Notes: generated by a model not told the origin, from the letters alone. A stretch of 64,000 bases of DNA from Sneathiella sp. (GCF_029233945.1 NZ_JARGOQ010000003.1:16642-80641); one strand, 5' to 3'; numbered from the stretch's first letter, positions 19,473 through 28,164 are shown. Translations and numbers: made by a program.

Positions 19473-20385
19473 TCAACAGACGGGCGAGGGATCGACGCGG
19501 TGCGGCTATGTCGCTCTTGTCGGTGCGCCGAATGCCGGAAAATCGACCCTGCTCAATCAACTGGTGGGCGCGAAAATCGCCATTGTCACGCCAAAGGTGC
19601 AGACGACCCGCACCCGCGTCACCGCAATTGCCATCGAAGCCAATAGCCAGATCATCTTTGTTGATACGCCGGGCATCTTCAAGCCATCCCGCCGGTTGGA
19701 GAAGGCAATGGTTGATGCGGCCTGGAGTGGGGCTGAGGATGCGGACCGCGTCGTCCTGATCATAGATGCCGCGAAGGGCATTTCGGCGGATGTGGAGCGC
19801 ATTATCGCGGGCCTTGAAAAAAATGGGCGGCGCGCGCATGTCATCCTCAACAAGATTGATATCCTGAAACGGGATAGTCTTCTCGCGCTTGCGCAGTCCC
19901 TCTCCGAGCGGGGCATCTTCGATGAAATATACATGATCTCCGCGTTGACCGGAGACGGGGTCGCGGATTTGCGGGCCGCTCTTGCGACGGAAATGCCAGA
20001 AGGGCCCTGGCTCTACCCTGAGGATCAGCTTGCTATCGCCCCGATGCGCCAACTTGCGGCAGAGGTGACGCGCGAAAAGCTCTTCATGCGCCTCAATCAG
20101 GAGCTTCCCTATTCCCTGACCGTCGAGACGGAAAGCTGGGAAGAGCGAAAAGACGGCTCCGTCAAGATCCAGCAGGTGGTCTATGTGTCTCGCGCTAATC
20201 ACAAGCCGATTGTTCTTGGCAAGGGCGGGCAGGCCATCAAGAAGGTCGGGGAACTTGCTCGCGAGGAGCTGGAGGAGATGCTTGAGCGCCGGGTGCATCT
20301 GTTCCTGTTCGTCAAGGTTCGGGAAAAATGGCTCGACGATCCGGAACGCTATCGCGAGATGGGCCTCGACTTTCCGAAAGACTGA
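19465..20385 (+). CDS. era: GTPase Era
   Basis: An Era GTPase needed for 16S rRNA maturation and 30S assembly. The G domain has GAPNAGKST (G1), TRT (G2), VDTPG (G3) and LNKIDI (G4). The C-terminal KH domain contains VLGKGGQAIKKVGE. The start is GTG at 19465, inside the last codons of rnc, a strongly coupled arrangement. The usual downstream recO is not present here; a small Sel1-like gene and a tRNA follow instead. Confidence 0.95.
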   Translation: MSDQQTGEGSTRCGYVALVGAPNAGKSTLLNQLVGAKIAIVTPKVQTTRTRVTAIAIEANSQIIFVDTPGIFKPSRRLEKAMVDAAWSGAEDADRVVLIIDAAKGISADVERIIAGLEKNGRRAHVILNKIDILKRDSLLALAQSLSERGIFDEIYMISALTGDGVADLRAALATEMPEGPWLYPEDQLAIAPMRQLAAEVTREKLFMRLNQELPYSLTVETESWEERKDGSVKIQQVVYVSRANHKPIVLGKGGQAIKKVGELAREELEEMLERRVHLFLFVKVREKWLDDPERYREMGLDFPKD

Positions 20386-20592
20386 TCGCCCTTTAACGCC
20401 GTGGATTCTTCATTTACAGGTCACGATAGCGCGGGTTTCGCGATTATGAAGCTTTAATGACCATGGTTAAAAAGTTGAAGAGTGAAACAAAATATTAACC
20501 AAATCCCTTCCATCATGCGACTTGAAAAGAATTTAATTCTTTCCGTGAGTGTATTTTTGTCCGGTTAGTCGCTTGAATATGGGGATTTGGAA

Positions 20593-20862
20593 ATGGCTAA
20601 AGGCAGCAAGAATTATATTGAAAAACATCTGAAAAGTGCAGATGCGGGTATTCCTGATGAACAGTTTCGGGCGGGTCTGATTTTCTCGACCGGAAACGGG
20701 GTGCCACAGGATCTGGTGACCGCGCATAAATGGTTTAATCTGGCGGCGATGAACGGCATTGAGGAAGCCCGTGAAATTCGCGCCGAGATTTCCATGGATA
20801 TGTCGTCGCAGGAAATATCCAAGGCGCAGAAAATGGCCCGCGAATGGATCATGGGCCGATAG
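20593..20862 (+). CDS. Small Sel1-repeat-like protein
   Basis: An 89-aa protein containing one recognisable Sel1/TPR-like repeat: AGLIFSTGNGVPQDLVTAHKWFNLAA, where the GxGVPxD and AxxWFxxAA pattern is typical. A second helical segment ends in AREWIMGR. There is no signal peptide. The ATG at 20593 follows GGGGA by 7 bases. Single-repeat Sel1 proteins like this are common in alphaproteobacteria and have no assigned role. Confidence 0.7.
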   Translation: MAKGSKNYIEKHLKSADAGIPDEQFRAGLIFSTGNGVPQDLVTAHKWFNLAAMNGIEEAREIRAEISMDMSSQEISKAQKMAREWIMGR

Positions 20863-20905
20863 GCCCTCAATCCACGAAACGTATAAAAAATTGCAACTAA
20901 ACTCT

Positions 20906-20935
20906 TTGACAGACAGCCAAAATCTGCCATATTGC
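20906..20935 (+). promoter_or_regulatory. Predicted tRNA promoter
   Basis: A perfect -35 box TTGACA (20906-20911) is followed after 18 bases by TATTGC (20930-20935). The predicted transcription start falls just before the tRNA 5' end at 20943. Confidence 0.5.
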
Positions 20936-20942
20936 CGCCTCC

Positions 20943-21035
20943 GGTGAGCTGGCCGAGTGGCTGAAGGCGCTCCCCTGCTAAGGGAGTATGGGGTTTATAG
21001 CTCCATCGAGGGTTCGAATCCCTCGCTCACCGCCA
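20943..21035 (+). tRNA. tRNA-Ser(GCU)
   Basis: A 93-base class II tRNA with acceptor arms GGTGAGC and GCTCACC, a G discriminator and an encoded CCA. The anticodon loop reads CTGCTAA with anticodon GCT, flanked by a TCCCC/GGGGA-like stem. The long variable arm (around TATGGGGTTTATAGCTCCATC) and GGTTCGAATCC in the T arm confirm tRNA-Ser. The mobile island begins immediately downstream, a common target position, although no duplicated tRNA end was found at the island's right side. Confidence 0.97.
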
Positions 21036-21299
21036 CTTCACAGACAGGATAATTCCTCAAACTCCTGTTTTCCTGTATAGCCGAATTCGTCCCTAAATTC
21101 CCGTAAGTTAGCGCATTGGCAGCATCGCGGCGCCAGCTCCGGAGACAGTTTTCCGCAATAACCCACGGGCCTAATGGCCGATTATCTCCCTGACCCTGTT
21201 TTCTGGTACGGAAGGGAGAGATTTAAGATGCAGATAACTTCAAGTTTGGCATAAAAAAGGCCGAGGAAAGATGAAGGGTCGCAGCTGTTCCAGTCAGGT
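21036..21299. other. Spacer between tRNA-Ser and the recombinase gene
   Basis: About 260 bases with no convincing gene. It holds short complementary runs (for example GGGCC near 21170 and GGCC near 21178) but no clear terminator. If the large serine recombinase mobilised this island, its attachment half-site should lie here, next to the recombinase gene; it cannot be delimited by eye. Confidence 0.4.
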
Positions 21300-23042
21300 T
21301 CAGATGATGCCAAACAGCTTGCGCTGGTCCTGCCAGAGCACAGGCAGGCGGGAAGCCGAGACAAGCTTTTTTGCAGTCAGTTCCGGTGGCTGTGTTCCGG
21401 TGAGAATTGCGCGGACAATTTCCGGCGCTAGATAATTCAGCCTGAGAATGCGGGTAAAGTAACTGTCACTGATACCCGCCTCTTTTGCGAGCTGTCCGAT
21501 GGTACAGGCCTCATTCTGCAGGGCACGATCCTGGAACATTTTTGCCTGCGCCAGTAACCGGACCAGACTGCGGTCCGGTATTTGAGCCCCGTCTCGCGTG
21601 GAAGTTCCATTGACAAGCATCCGCATTTCCATACCGGTGCGTTTCAGCTTCGCCGGGATATGAAGGATCTCGATATTTACATCCTTGCCAACTCTCTGCA
21701 CTTTCCGGGCTGATGTGATCTCACCGTCGAGCAAGGTAAGGGCATTCCTGTCAATCCGGATATCGACATGCTCCCCAAACACATCGACCCGGTCAATCAG
21801 CAACAGGAGGATCTGCCGCATCCTTGTAAGCTCAAGCTTGGCCCAGCATTGCCGTAAATGCCGGATTTTGCCAAGGAACTGTTGCTGGCTGTCTGGATCC
21901 CTGATCTCTGCTGTAACGGCATCCAGCATCGAGGCCTCATCTTCGAGATACCGATACAGCCTGTCTGTTACCAGTGTTTCAATTTCGCGGGCCGGCAGTC
22001 GCCGTCCCCTGTCTTTTGCCGTGCGGGGTCCGGATATCAGGGTGCGGGAGACATAATAACGGTAGCGCTGCCCCTTTTTATTCGAATGGCTGGGGGTCAT
22101 CCGCTGCCCGTTGCCATCAAACAATAGTCCGGTCAGCAGGCTCGGGCTTTTAGTCTTGCTTCCCGTTTGTCGCGGGCGCCTGTTCGCCGCCAGTCGCGTC
22201 TGCACCTGATCCCACAAGCCCTGGCCCACAATCGCCTGATGCTCCCCGGGATAGCTAGTACCTTTATGGGGTATCTCGCCGATGTAAATACGGTTCTGCA
22301 ACAGATGATAGAGCGCCCCGCGAGCAAAGGGATTACCACCCTTCCGCTGGCCCTTCGCGGACGTCCGGACCTTGCTGACAATGCCGTCTGATTTGAGTTT
22401 CTCACGAAGGATGGCGACGGAGCCGAGCTCGACATAGCGCCGGAAGATATGGCGCACCTTTTCCGCCTCGGCCTTGTTGATGACGAGCTTGCGATCCAGG
22501 GTGTCGTAGCCGAGTGGCAGGTTGCCGCCCATCCACATGCCCTTCTTCTTTGAGGCGGCGATCTTGTCACGAATGCGCTCGGCCGTCACCTCGCGCTCGA
22601 ACTGCGCGAAGGAGAGCAGCACATTAAGGGTCAGTCGTCCCATGGAAGTGGTGGTGTTGAACGCCTGAGTTACCGAGACAAAGGAGACTTTTGCTGCATC
22701 GAAGATATCGACGATCCTGGCAAAGTCGGAAAGGGCACGGGTCAGCCGGTCGACCTTGTAGACAACCACCACATCAATCCTGCCCGCGGCGATATCAGCG
22801 AGCAGTCTTTGCAGGGCAGGACGGTCCATGGTGGCGCCGGAGATGCCGCCATCATCATAGTAGTCGGAGAGCATTTTCCAGCCCTCATGCTTCTGGCTGG
22901 CGATATAGGCTTCACAGGCCTCGCGCTGGGCATCAAGGGAGTTGAATTCCTGCTCCAGCCCTTCTTCATGGGACTTGCGGGTATAGATGGCGCAGCGGGT
23001 TTCGGACGAGGGCTTTGCCCGTTTGACAGGCTGTTTACCCAT
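21300..23042 (-). CDS. Large serine recombinase
   Basis: A 580-aa resolvase/invertase-type site-specific recombinase. The catalytic domain begins about residue 17 with CAIYTRKSHEEG, where Ser24 is the nucleophile. It continues through YYDDGGISGATMDRPALQRLL, VYKVDRLTRAL, and MGRLTLNVLLSFAQFEREVTAERIRDKI. The 'recombinase' DNA-binding domain follows (GYDTLDRKLVINKAEAEKV onwards), with YIGEIPHKG before a C-terminal helical part. It overlaps the upstream DUF2924 gene by 8 bases. This trio with DUF2924 and DUF3489 recurs in alphaproteobacteria, usually as prophage-like or island cargo. Confidence 0.92.
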   Translation of the reverse strand: MGKQPVKRAKPSSETRCAIYTRKSHEEGLEQEFNSLDAQREACEAYIASQKHEGWKMLSDYYDDGGISGATMDRPALQRLLADIAAGRIDVVVVYKVDRLTRALSDFARIVDIFDAAKVSFVSVTQAFNTTTSMGRLTLNVLLSFAQFEREVTAERIRDKIAASKKKGMWMGGNLPLGYDTLDRKLVINKAEAEKVRHIFRRYVELGSVAILREKLKSDGIVSKVRTSAKGQRKGGNPFARGALYHLLQNRIYIGEIPHKGTSYPGEHQAIVGQGLWDQVQTRLAANRRPRQTGSKTKSPSLLTGLLFDGNGQRMTPSHSNKKGQRYRYYVSRTLISGPRTAKDRGRRLPAREIETLVTDRLYRYLEDEASMLDAVTAEIRDPDSQQQFLGKIRHLRQCWAKLELTRMRQILLLLIDRVDVFGEHVDIRIDRNALTLLDGEITSARKVQRVGKDVNIEILHIPAKLKRTGMEMRMLVNGTSTRDGAQIPDRSLVRLLAQAKMFQDRALQNEACTIGQLAKEAGISDSYFTRILRLNYLAPEIVRAILTGTQPPELTAKKLVSASRLPVLWQDQRKLFGII

Positions 23043-23526
23043 GATCTGCCTTCGTCTTCTTCAGGCCGAAGAAGCGCGGCCCCGACCAGCGGGTGCGGGT
23101 AATCTCCCGGGCCAGTTGTGACAGGGAGCCATAACGTTTTCCCTCATACTCAAACCCGTTCTCGAGGACATTGACCATATAAGTCCGGCCCTGCCACTCG
23201 CGGATCAGTCTTGAACCCGGCCTGGGGCCGAACCTGGTATCAAGAGCAGCGAGATTGTTCTCTGCGAGCTGCCGGGAAAGGGTCACCAGTCTCCGTCGAT
23301 GCGTAGGCGCCAGACCGCCAAAGGCCCTTTCCTGCAGGGTATGCGCAAGACGCCGGATGACGAGGTCGCGGCTGAACCTCCGCGGAACCGGTGTATTGAA
23401 CAGTCGCTGCCATTTTTTATGCAGGTCTTTCGTCGGCGCGCTTCGAAGGGACGCGATTTCCTGTTCGATATCAATATTACTTCTATCAACCGCGCCGGCA
23501 CTTGGTAGTGATCTGTCGGCCCTCAT
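23035..23526 (-). CDS. DUF2924 protein
   Basis: A 163-aa basic protein matching DUF2924: an N-terminal EIASLRSAPTKDLHKKWQRLF, a central SRDLVIRRLAHTLQERAFGGL, and a C-terminal RTYMVNVLENGFEYEGKRYGSLSQLAREITRTRWSG spread over the last third, a small strand-rich fold near the 'WxGxxxF' end. Function is not established. The family is found almost only beside large serine recombinases, so a recombination accessory role such as directionality or DNA binding is inferred. It overlaps both neighbours. Confidence 0.85.
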   Translation of the reverse strand: MRADRSLPSAGAVDRSNIDIEQEIASLRSAPTKDLHKKWQRLFNTPVPRRFSRDLVIRRLAHTLQERAFGGLAPTHRRRLVTLSRQLAENNLAALDTRFGPRPGSRLIREWQGRTYMVNVLENGFEYEGKRYGSLSQLAREITRTRWSGPRFFGLKKTKADHG

Positions 23527-23861
23527 TCCAGGTCTCCGGAGAGGGAGTAGCGGCTGATGCCATCCTTGCCTTTCTGCCGCTCAACGGGCACCCCTTTCTT
23601 GCGCAAACCCGTCAGAGCGGCCCGGATACTGTGCGCCTGCCATCCGGTCGCCTTCTGCAGGTCCTGCATCCGTGCGCCTTTTGGACGTTTGATGAGCTTC
23701 AGAATGATATTGGGCTTTGTAGGGGAGGGTTTTACCGGCTTCCGGGCATTGGAAGAGGATGCCTGCTTGGCCGCCGCTTTGGCGGGCCCTGCGTTTGATG
23801 GCGGCATTTTCGCCTTTGCTTCAATTGCCTCCGGTTTCGGTTCTGTCTCTGTTACTGTCAT
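23523..23861 (-). CDS. DUF3489 protein, winged-helix-like
   Basis: About 112 aa. The N-terminal half is a low-complexity Ala/Lys/Pro linker. The C-terminal half, ILKLIKRPKGARMQDLQKAT then GWQAHSIRAALTGLRKKG and a basic end, is the DUF3489 helix-turn-helix-like domain. The start at 23861 has a near-perfect ribosome site (GGAGGTCGAT before the ATG), so the longer reading from 23966 is rejected. It overlaps DUF2924 by four bases. A small DNA-binding accessory of the recombinase is the likely role. Confidence 0.8.
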   Translation of the reverse strand: MTVTETEPKPEAIEAKAKMPPSNAGPAKAAAKQASSSNARKPVKPSPTKPNIILKLIKRPKGARMQDLQKATGWQAHSIRAALTGLRKKGVPVERQKGKDGISRYSLSGDLE

Positions 23862-24048
23862 ATCGACCTCCGTGGTTTTGCCTCGGCGGTACACCAGGGC
23901 TTGCACCGAGGCGAGCCCGGCACCTGAGGGAGGAGGCCGGGCTGGCGAGGGGAGGCGTTCAGGCATCCTTATATCGCCGTCACAGTACCGCTCTGTTGGC
24001 GGCGGAAGTCCAGTCCTTTCTGCACCGGGTGAACATCAGCCGGTTTGT

Positions 24049-24987
24049 TCACGCCGCCTTCTTGATCAGCCAGTCTATGAGACCTGCCTTCAGCGCCTGA
24101 CCGGCGAGCGCAGCGGCGTCCATCAGGATGATGTCGCTGTCCCGGGCATCAAGACTTTGCTTGCTGGAATGATAGACGTAAAAATATTTATCCGCCGCCA
24201 TCGCATTAAACTGCTCTATATAGTCATCAATCTGGGCCTGCCTGGTCGCGGACTTGACCTGGACGATCGCCCGCTCTCCGGTAGTCGGCAGCAGGAGCTC
24301 CAGATCAAGGGTCTTCTGGGTGCCACCAAGAGAACTGATGCGCTGCCAGCCGCTCCGGCTGAACAGGAGCTCGGTAAAGAGTTCAAAATCCTGCCAGGTG
24401 AGAAGCCGGATGATCACTTCGGTTGTCGCCAGCAACTGCCTGCGGGCGTCCTGCGCTGCCGTGATCTCGGGCAGGTCCTCGTCCTGCAGTTTGCGCAGCA
24501 GATAGTCAAACTGATCCGGCTTCAGGGTGCAGATGGTTCCCTGGTACGCGGCAACTTTGGTGAGATTGCCGCTCAGCTCGCCGATCAGCAGCGGCGTGCC
24601 CGAGAACGAGACCTTCTGCCAGCCCGATATCGTGCGGCGGAAGCGGCTTCCTTGCGGATATTGTTTCGGGTCACTGCCGAGATACTCGACGTCGGGGGCA
24701 AGTTCCGCCCACCAGAGTGATCCGCCGGAGAAGGTGACCCAGACAACATCGGGATCGGGATCGTAAAAGCCGAGGATCTGACTGGCATGTCCGGTGGCGG
24801 TCCCTGCGGCTTTCCCCTGATCGAGAAAAACATTTCTGATGGCCTCCCGATCACCGGAACGGGCCATCTCGTGGGGGACATCATAATAGGCGAGGGGAGC
24901 AATGCCCTCTTCCAGGCAATGCTGTTCCCATCCGCCCCGCACACCGAGTTTGATATAGCGTGCCTTTGTAAATGTCTTCCGTGTCAT
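24049..24987 (-). CDS. PD-(D/E)xK (Mrr-like) restriction endonuclease-like protein
   Basis: A 312-aa protein with a C-terminal Mrr-type nuclease core. WQDFELFTELLFSRSGWQRIS is the usual helix and strand. It is followed by Asp228 in TLDLELLL and the catalytic Gln-Val-Lys (residues 243-245) in AIVQVKSA. The N-terminal 190 residues contain FYDPDPDVVWVTFSGGSLWWAE, a segment recalling a modification or substrate-reading module. No methyltransferase is fused; one lies upstream in the cassette. AAGGAG is 9 bases before the ATG and overlaps the stop of a small leader ORF, suggesting coupled translation. A type IV-like or phage-exclusion nuclease is the best reading. Confidence 0.7.
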   Translation of the reverse strand: MTRKTFTKARYIKLGVRGGWEQHCLEEGIAPLAYYDVPHEMARSGDREAIRNVFLDQGKAAGTATGHASQILGFYDPDPDVVWVTFSGGSLWWAELAPDVEYLGSDPKQYPQGSRFRRTISGWQKVSFSGTPLLIGELSGNLTKVAAYQGTICTLKPDQFDYLLRKLQDEDLPEITAAQDARRQLLATTEVIIRLLTWQDFELFTELLFSRSGWQRISSLGGTQKTLDLELLLPTTGERAIVQVKSATRQAQIDDYIEQFNAMAADKYFYVYHSSKQSLDARDSDIILMDAAALAGQALKAGLIDWLIKKAA

Positions 24988-25000
24988 TGCTCCGAACTCC

Positions 25001-25108
25001 TTATAAAACTAAAAGGTCACCGGAGCGTTGCCGCTCTGGTGACCGGGAGTTAAGAAGTTGCAACGTGACAACCGCGACGATCTTTAGCCGTGAAGCCTGG
25101 ACATACAT
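25001..25108 (-). CDS. 35-aa leader ORF before the nuclease gene
   Basis: A small ORF too short for usual gene calling. It starts at an ATG with GGGAGG five bases upstream, encodes MYVQASRLKIVAVVTL then QLLNSRSPERQRSGDLLVL, and stops with a TAA that lies inside the AAGGAG ribosome site of the nuclease gene. A strong hairpin (25015-25044) is contained within the coding part. This layout fits a translational leader that couples or attenuates nuclease expression. The peptide itself has no recognisable domain. Confidence 0.5.
   Translation of the reverse strand: MYVQASRLKIVAVVTLQLLNSRSPERQRSGDLLVL
25015..25044 (-). promoter_or_regulatory. Hairpin in the nuclease leader
   Basis: The 13-base arms GGTCACCGGAGCG and CGCTCTGGTGACC pair with one wobble or mismatch around a TTGC loop. 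On the minus strand it is followed by TTTTAG and then the nuclease ribosome site, so it may act as an attenuator or as a translation-controlling stem. Confidence 0.55.
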
Positions 25109-25307
25109 CGCCGCCTCCCGGCCATAGAGGACCGAAAGGCGGCATCATTCCGGCTGATGCCAGCCGCTGTGTGCAGGGTTCTTAAGCCCCGGCGGGTAAA
25201 ACCATACCCGCGACCCGGACGTTAGCTTGCCGGGCCGCCGAGTTCAAGCGGATCAGGTGATGGCTGGTCCGGTTTCCGCAGAACCGGGGCGGACTGTGGC
25301 ATTGATG
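25109..25307. other. Non-coding, hairpin-rich spacer
   Basis: No gene is supported. Several short perfect stems occur, for example GCGGGTA and TACCCGC around 25192-25210, and GC-rich complementary runs near 25220-25240. It lies between the DUF5681 gene and the nuclease leader, so it is probably the 5' leader RNA and promoter of the nuclease. Confidence 0.4.
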
Positions 25308-25712
25308 TTAGCGGTTTTTCCAGTCTTCATCGTCGTCAAAGGCGCCAGGCGGCGGCTTACGGGTCTTGTTTTTCTCTATTTGGTCCGCCATCCACTCTTC
25401 CGGTGTCATCTCGGCGGGGGCAAGCAGAACCCCGGAACCCTCGTTGATGATGCCGGGGCGGTACCTTTCCAGTATTTGTCCGAATTTCTTCATTGCCCGG
25501 GGGCGGGCGTCGTCCAGGGCCGCCTTGCGGAGATTGAGCAGGGTGATGTCCAGTAGCGTCCGCCGCTTTTTCCTGCCATCCTCCATCACGACATATTCCT
25601 GCAGCATGATATCCCGCAGCATCGTTTTAAGGTTTTTCGACCCCATTGGCCGTCCACCCGGATTGACGCCGTCTTTCTGGGTTCTTCCTCCTGTCTGGCC
25701 GTTATTCGTCAT
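25308..25712 (-). CDS. DUF5681-like protein, shorter copy
   Basis: About 134 aa. The N-terminal NPGGRPMGSKNLKTML pattern is the GRPxGSKN signature of DUF5681-type proteins, which often accompany phage terminase or DNA-packaging genes. The rest is helical and charged, ending in an acidic DDDEDWKNR. The start at 25712 has GGAGAG eight bases upstream and overlaps the preceding gene by 11 bases. Function is unknown; a small-terminase-like DNA-binding role is a guess from neighbours in other genomes. Confidence 0.6.
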   Translation of the reverse strand: MTNNGQTGGRTQKDGVNPGGRPMGSKNLKTMLRDIMLQEYVVMEDGRKKRRTLLDITLLNLRKAALDDARPRAMKKFGQILERYRPGIINEGSGVLLAPAEMTPEEWMADQIEKNKTRKPPPGAFDDDEDWKNR

Positions 25713-26106
25713 CGATGATCTCTCCATATTGTTTCACATATTGTTCAGGCGTTATTCCTTTCGGCGCGACCATCACTCCGCCGTCGCTTTCCGGAGGCGG
25801 GGTATCAATAAGGCCATGATCCTCGCAGAGCTCGACAAGCCGGATCAGGGGGGTGATTTCTCCTTTCATCATCTGCTGAACCATTCGCCAGACCATGGCT
25901 TCAAAGGGATGTATCTTTCTGGCTTTGCCGTTAATTTTCATAGCTACCGGCTCATCAAGAAAGGCCGAGATATCGACCGGGCCGGTCTTCCTGCTCTTCG
26001 GCCGCCCCTTCGGATTGCCCGACTGGCCTTTCTTCCAGCGGGTGTCTTTCGGCGGCCGGCCATGACCGACCTCATAGTCGCCATCAGGCTTTTTCCTGTC
26101 CGTCAT
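25702..26106 (-). CDS. DUF5681 domain protein
   Basis: A 134-aa protein with the DUF5681 signature TRWKKGQSGNPKGRPKSRKTG near residues 22-42. It is followed by a helical region and a C-terminal GITPEQYVKQYGEI that echoes the TPEEWMADQI of its neighbour, so the two genes are probably diverged paralogues. It overlaps the methyltransferase stop by four bases. Confidence 0.75.
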   Translation of the reverse strand: MTDRKKPDGDYEVGHGRPPKDTRWKKGQSGNPKGRPKSRKTGPVDISAFLDEPVAMKINGKARKIHPFEAMVWRMVQQMMKGEITPLIRLVELCEDHGLIDTPPPESDGGVMVAPKGITPEQYVKQYGEIIDDE

Positions 26107-27470
26107 GACGCTCTCCCTTCTCGATTGATGACCGTGCCGGGGAGAGAGCTCTCACCGGAGTTTTCTGTTCGTTCCGCAGCTATCGCGTCAAATGTCTGGC
26201 CGGTCTCTTTATGGACCGCCGGAACGCCGGTGGCCTCTGCGAGCCGTCTGACAATGACATCGCAGTACCGGGGATCAAGCTCGATGCCATAGCCACGCCG
26301 TCCGGTTTTCTCCGCCGCTATCAGCGTGGTACCGCTACCGGCGAAGGCATCCAGCACAATGCCGTTCCGCTTCGAGCAGTCGAGAATGGCATCGGCAACC
26401 AGGGCGACAGGCTTTACTGTCGGGTGCAGGGCAAGATCCGCATCGCGGGTCTTGCCGAAGCTGTTGATCCCGGCGTATGTCCAGAGATTGGTGCGGTTGC
26501 GACCATGTTTGCCGAGCTCGACATTGTTGATATGTTTGCCCGTCCCGGCCTTGAAGACAAAGACCAGTTCATGCTGTGACCGGTAGAGCGATCCCATGCC
26601 GCCGTTGGTCTTGGCCCAGACGCAGATATTCATCAATGAAGAGTAGGAGAGCTTGCCCGCCGCATGCATCTCGCCGATATGGCGCCAGTCCATGCAGATG
26701 AACTGGACCGCGCCGTCCTGACTGAAGCAGGCGAGGTTTTTGAAGACGGTGCCGAGGAAGCCAGTAAAGCCCTCCTCGTCCATTTCCCCCGTCGCCATGG
26801 CGAACTCACGGTGGCGGACCTTGCCGAGGCCGCAGACATGGCCGTCGACGGGTACGTTATAGGGTGGGTCGGTGAAGACCAGTTGCGCCTTGTCCTTTCC
26901 CAGAAGGGCAGCATAGACATTCGCATCGGTGGCATCGCCGCAGATCAACCGGTGTTTTCCGATCTGCCAGATATCGCCGACCTGCGTGATGGCCGGTCCG
27001 TTATCAACGAGAGGGATGTTCTCTTCAGGATCATCTGACGTCTCCGCATTGAGTTCACCGATGAGAATATCGATCTCGGGGGTCTCGAACCCGGTGAGGG
27101 TAATATCGAAGTCAAGATCGATCGTGAGAAGTTCCTGCAGCTCGATGGCGAGGATCTCGGGGTTCCAGCCGGCAAGCTCCGCAAGGCGGTTGTCGGCAAT
27201 GATATAGGCCTTGATCTGTTCTTCTGTCAGATCCGCAAGGCAGAGCGTCGGCACGGTCTCGAGCTTAAGAAACCGCGCCGCCTCGATCCGGCCGTGACCA
27301 GCGATGACACCGCCCGTTCCATCGACCAGGACCGGGTTGGTAAAGCCGAACTCTTCTATGCTGTCGGCGATCTGCCGGATCTGCTTTTTTGAATGGGTGC
27401 GGGCATTGCGCGCATAGGGCGTGAGCGCATCAAGGCGCTGAAGTTTTATTTCCATATGTTTTATGAGCAT
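26103..27470 (-). CDS. ParB-domain DNA methyltransferase
   Basis: A 455-aa fusion. Residues 1 to about 100 form a ParB/Srx-like domain (NARTHSKKQIRQIADSIEEFG, then VDGTGGVIAGHGR). The remainder is an amino-methyltransferase with motif IV DPPY (in VFTDPPYNVPV) before the SAM-binding LDAFAGSGTTLIAAE, the order seen in beta-class N4-C or N6-A enzymes. TVKPVAL is also typical. Such ParB-MTases are common in phages and islands as orphan methylases protecting the element. AGGAG precedes the ATG. An apparent intrinsic terminator or attenuator lies 32 bases upstream. Confidence 0.88.
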   Translation of the reverse strand: MLIKHMEIKLQRLDALTPYARNARTHSKKQIRQIADSIEEFGFTNPVLVDGTGGVIAGHGRIEAARFLKLETVPTLCLADLTEEQIKAYIIADNRLAELAGWNPEILAIELQELLTIDLDFDITLTGFETPEIDILIGELNAETSDDPEENIPLVDNGPAITQVGDIWQIGKHRLICGDATDANVYAALLGKDKAQLVFTDPPYNVPVDGHVCGLGKVRHREFAMATGEMDEEGFTGFLGTVFKNLACFSQDGAVQFICMDWRHIGEMHAAGKLSYSSLMNICVWAKTNGGMGSLYRSQHELVFVFKAGTGKHINNVELGKHGRNRTNLWTYAGINSFGKTRDADLALHPTVKPVALVADAILDCSKRNGIVLDAFAGSGTTLIAAEKTGRRGYGIELDPRYCDVIVRRLAEATGVPAVHKETGQTFDAIAAERTENSGESSLPGTVINREGRAS

Positions 27471-27501
27471 GTTTGGCTCCTATAAAATCGGAACCAGCCA
27501 T

Positions 27502-27539
27502 AAAAAAAGCGCAGTTCCGGAAGTTACCGAAAACCACGC
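27502..27539 (-). terminator. Predicted intrinsic terminator or attenuator
   Basis: On the minus strand the stem GCGTGGTTTTCGG pairs imperfectly with CCGGAACTGCGC and is followed by seven Ts. It would end transcripts coming from the dnd operon or attenuate transcription into the methyltransferase gene, which begins 32 bases further on. Confidence 0.55.
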
Positions 27540-28164
27540 TCACACCATGGAAAGCTATGGACCGTTCAGGACGACGCGCAAGACCATGCTCCGCTTTCCC
27601 ATCCACCGAAGAAAGGTCCCGGCAGGGCCATGCCTGACGTTTGCCTCCTTCTAAGGCAACCTAAACATAGGATAAACACGCAACAATTGCAAGGGGAAAT
27701 ATCGGCTAAGTCCTTGCGCAACAAATGACAACTCGGGTTTGTTTGTAATTACGAGAGGATATTTCAGAAGGGATTTATTATTTTTCCACTTTTGATTATG
27801 CGATTTATGAAATTGGTCCAAGAAGCGTTATGCTGTTATCCCGCGCAAGTTTAGAGCAATCACTCTGCGGACGCTGGCAAAGGTTTGGCTTAAATAATAG
27901 CAGAGATGGTCGAAGAACTGGGCAAAATCAATACGCTTTCAAAAAAAACCGAGCCTAATATCGCGCTGCCAATACTGATGCCAAATTGGAGATTGCATTT
28001 AAACCCTAGCGCAAAGCTTCAGCCCCAAGCCTCAGATATACGAGCGCATATCGATCTGGAGATTCAAGTCAATGAGGATACACTTTAGCGGTCGTGAAGA
28101 TTCGACTCGTCCGTTGGTTATTATTGTCCAATTGTGGAGTTTACCGTATACATCAAGCACGGTT
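27540..28164. other. Long non-coding spacer between dndE and the methyltransferase cassette
   Basis: No supported gene. The first 120 bases are GC-rich with short complementary runs; on the minus strand AAGGAGG precedes a 21-codon ORF starting MALPGPFFGGW. From about 27660 the sequence turns AT-rich and looks promoter-like. A 60-codon plus-strand ORF at 27906 has no ribosome site or recognisable content. This is probably the seam between two separately acquired modules. Confidence 0.4.

Noticed and set aside
27906..28088. 60-codon ORF on the plus strand in the island seam
   Set aside because: No ribosome site, no domain, and its composition matches the surrounding non-coding sequence.
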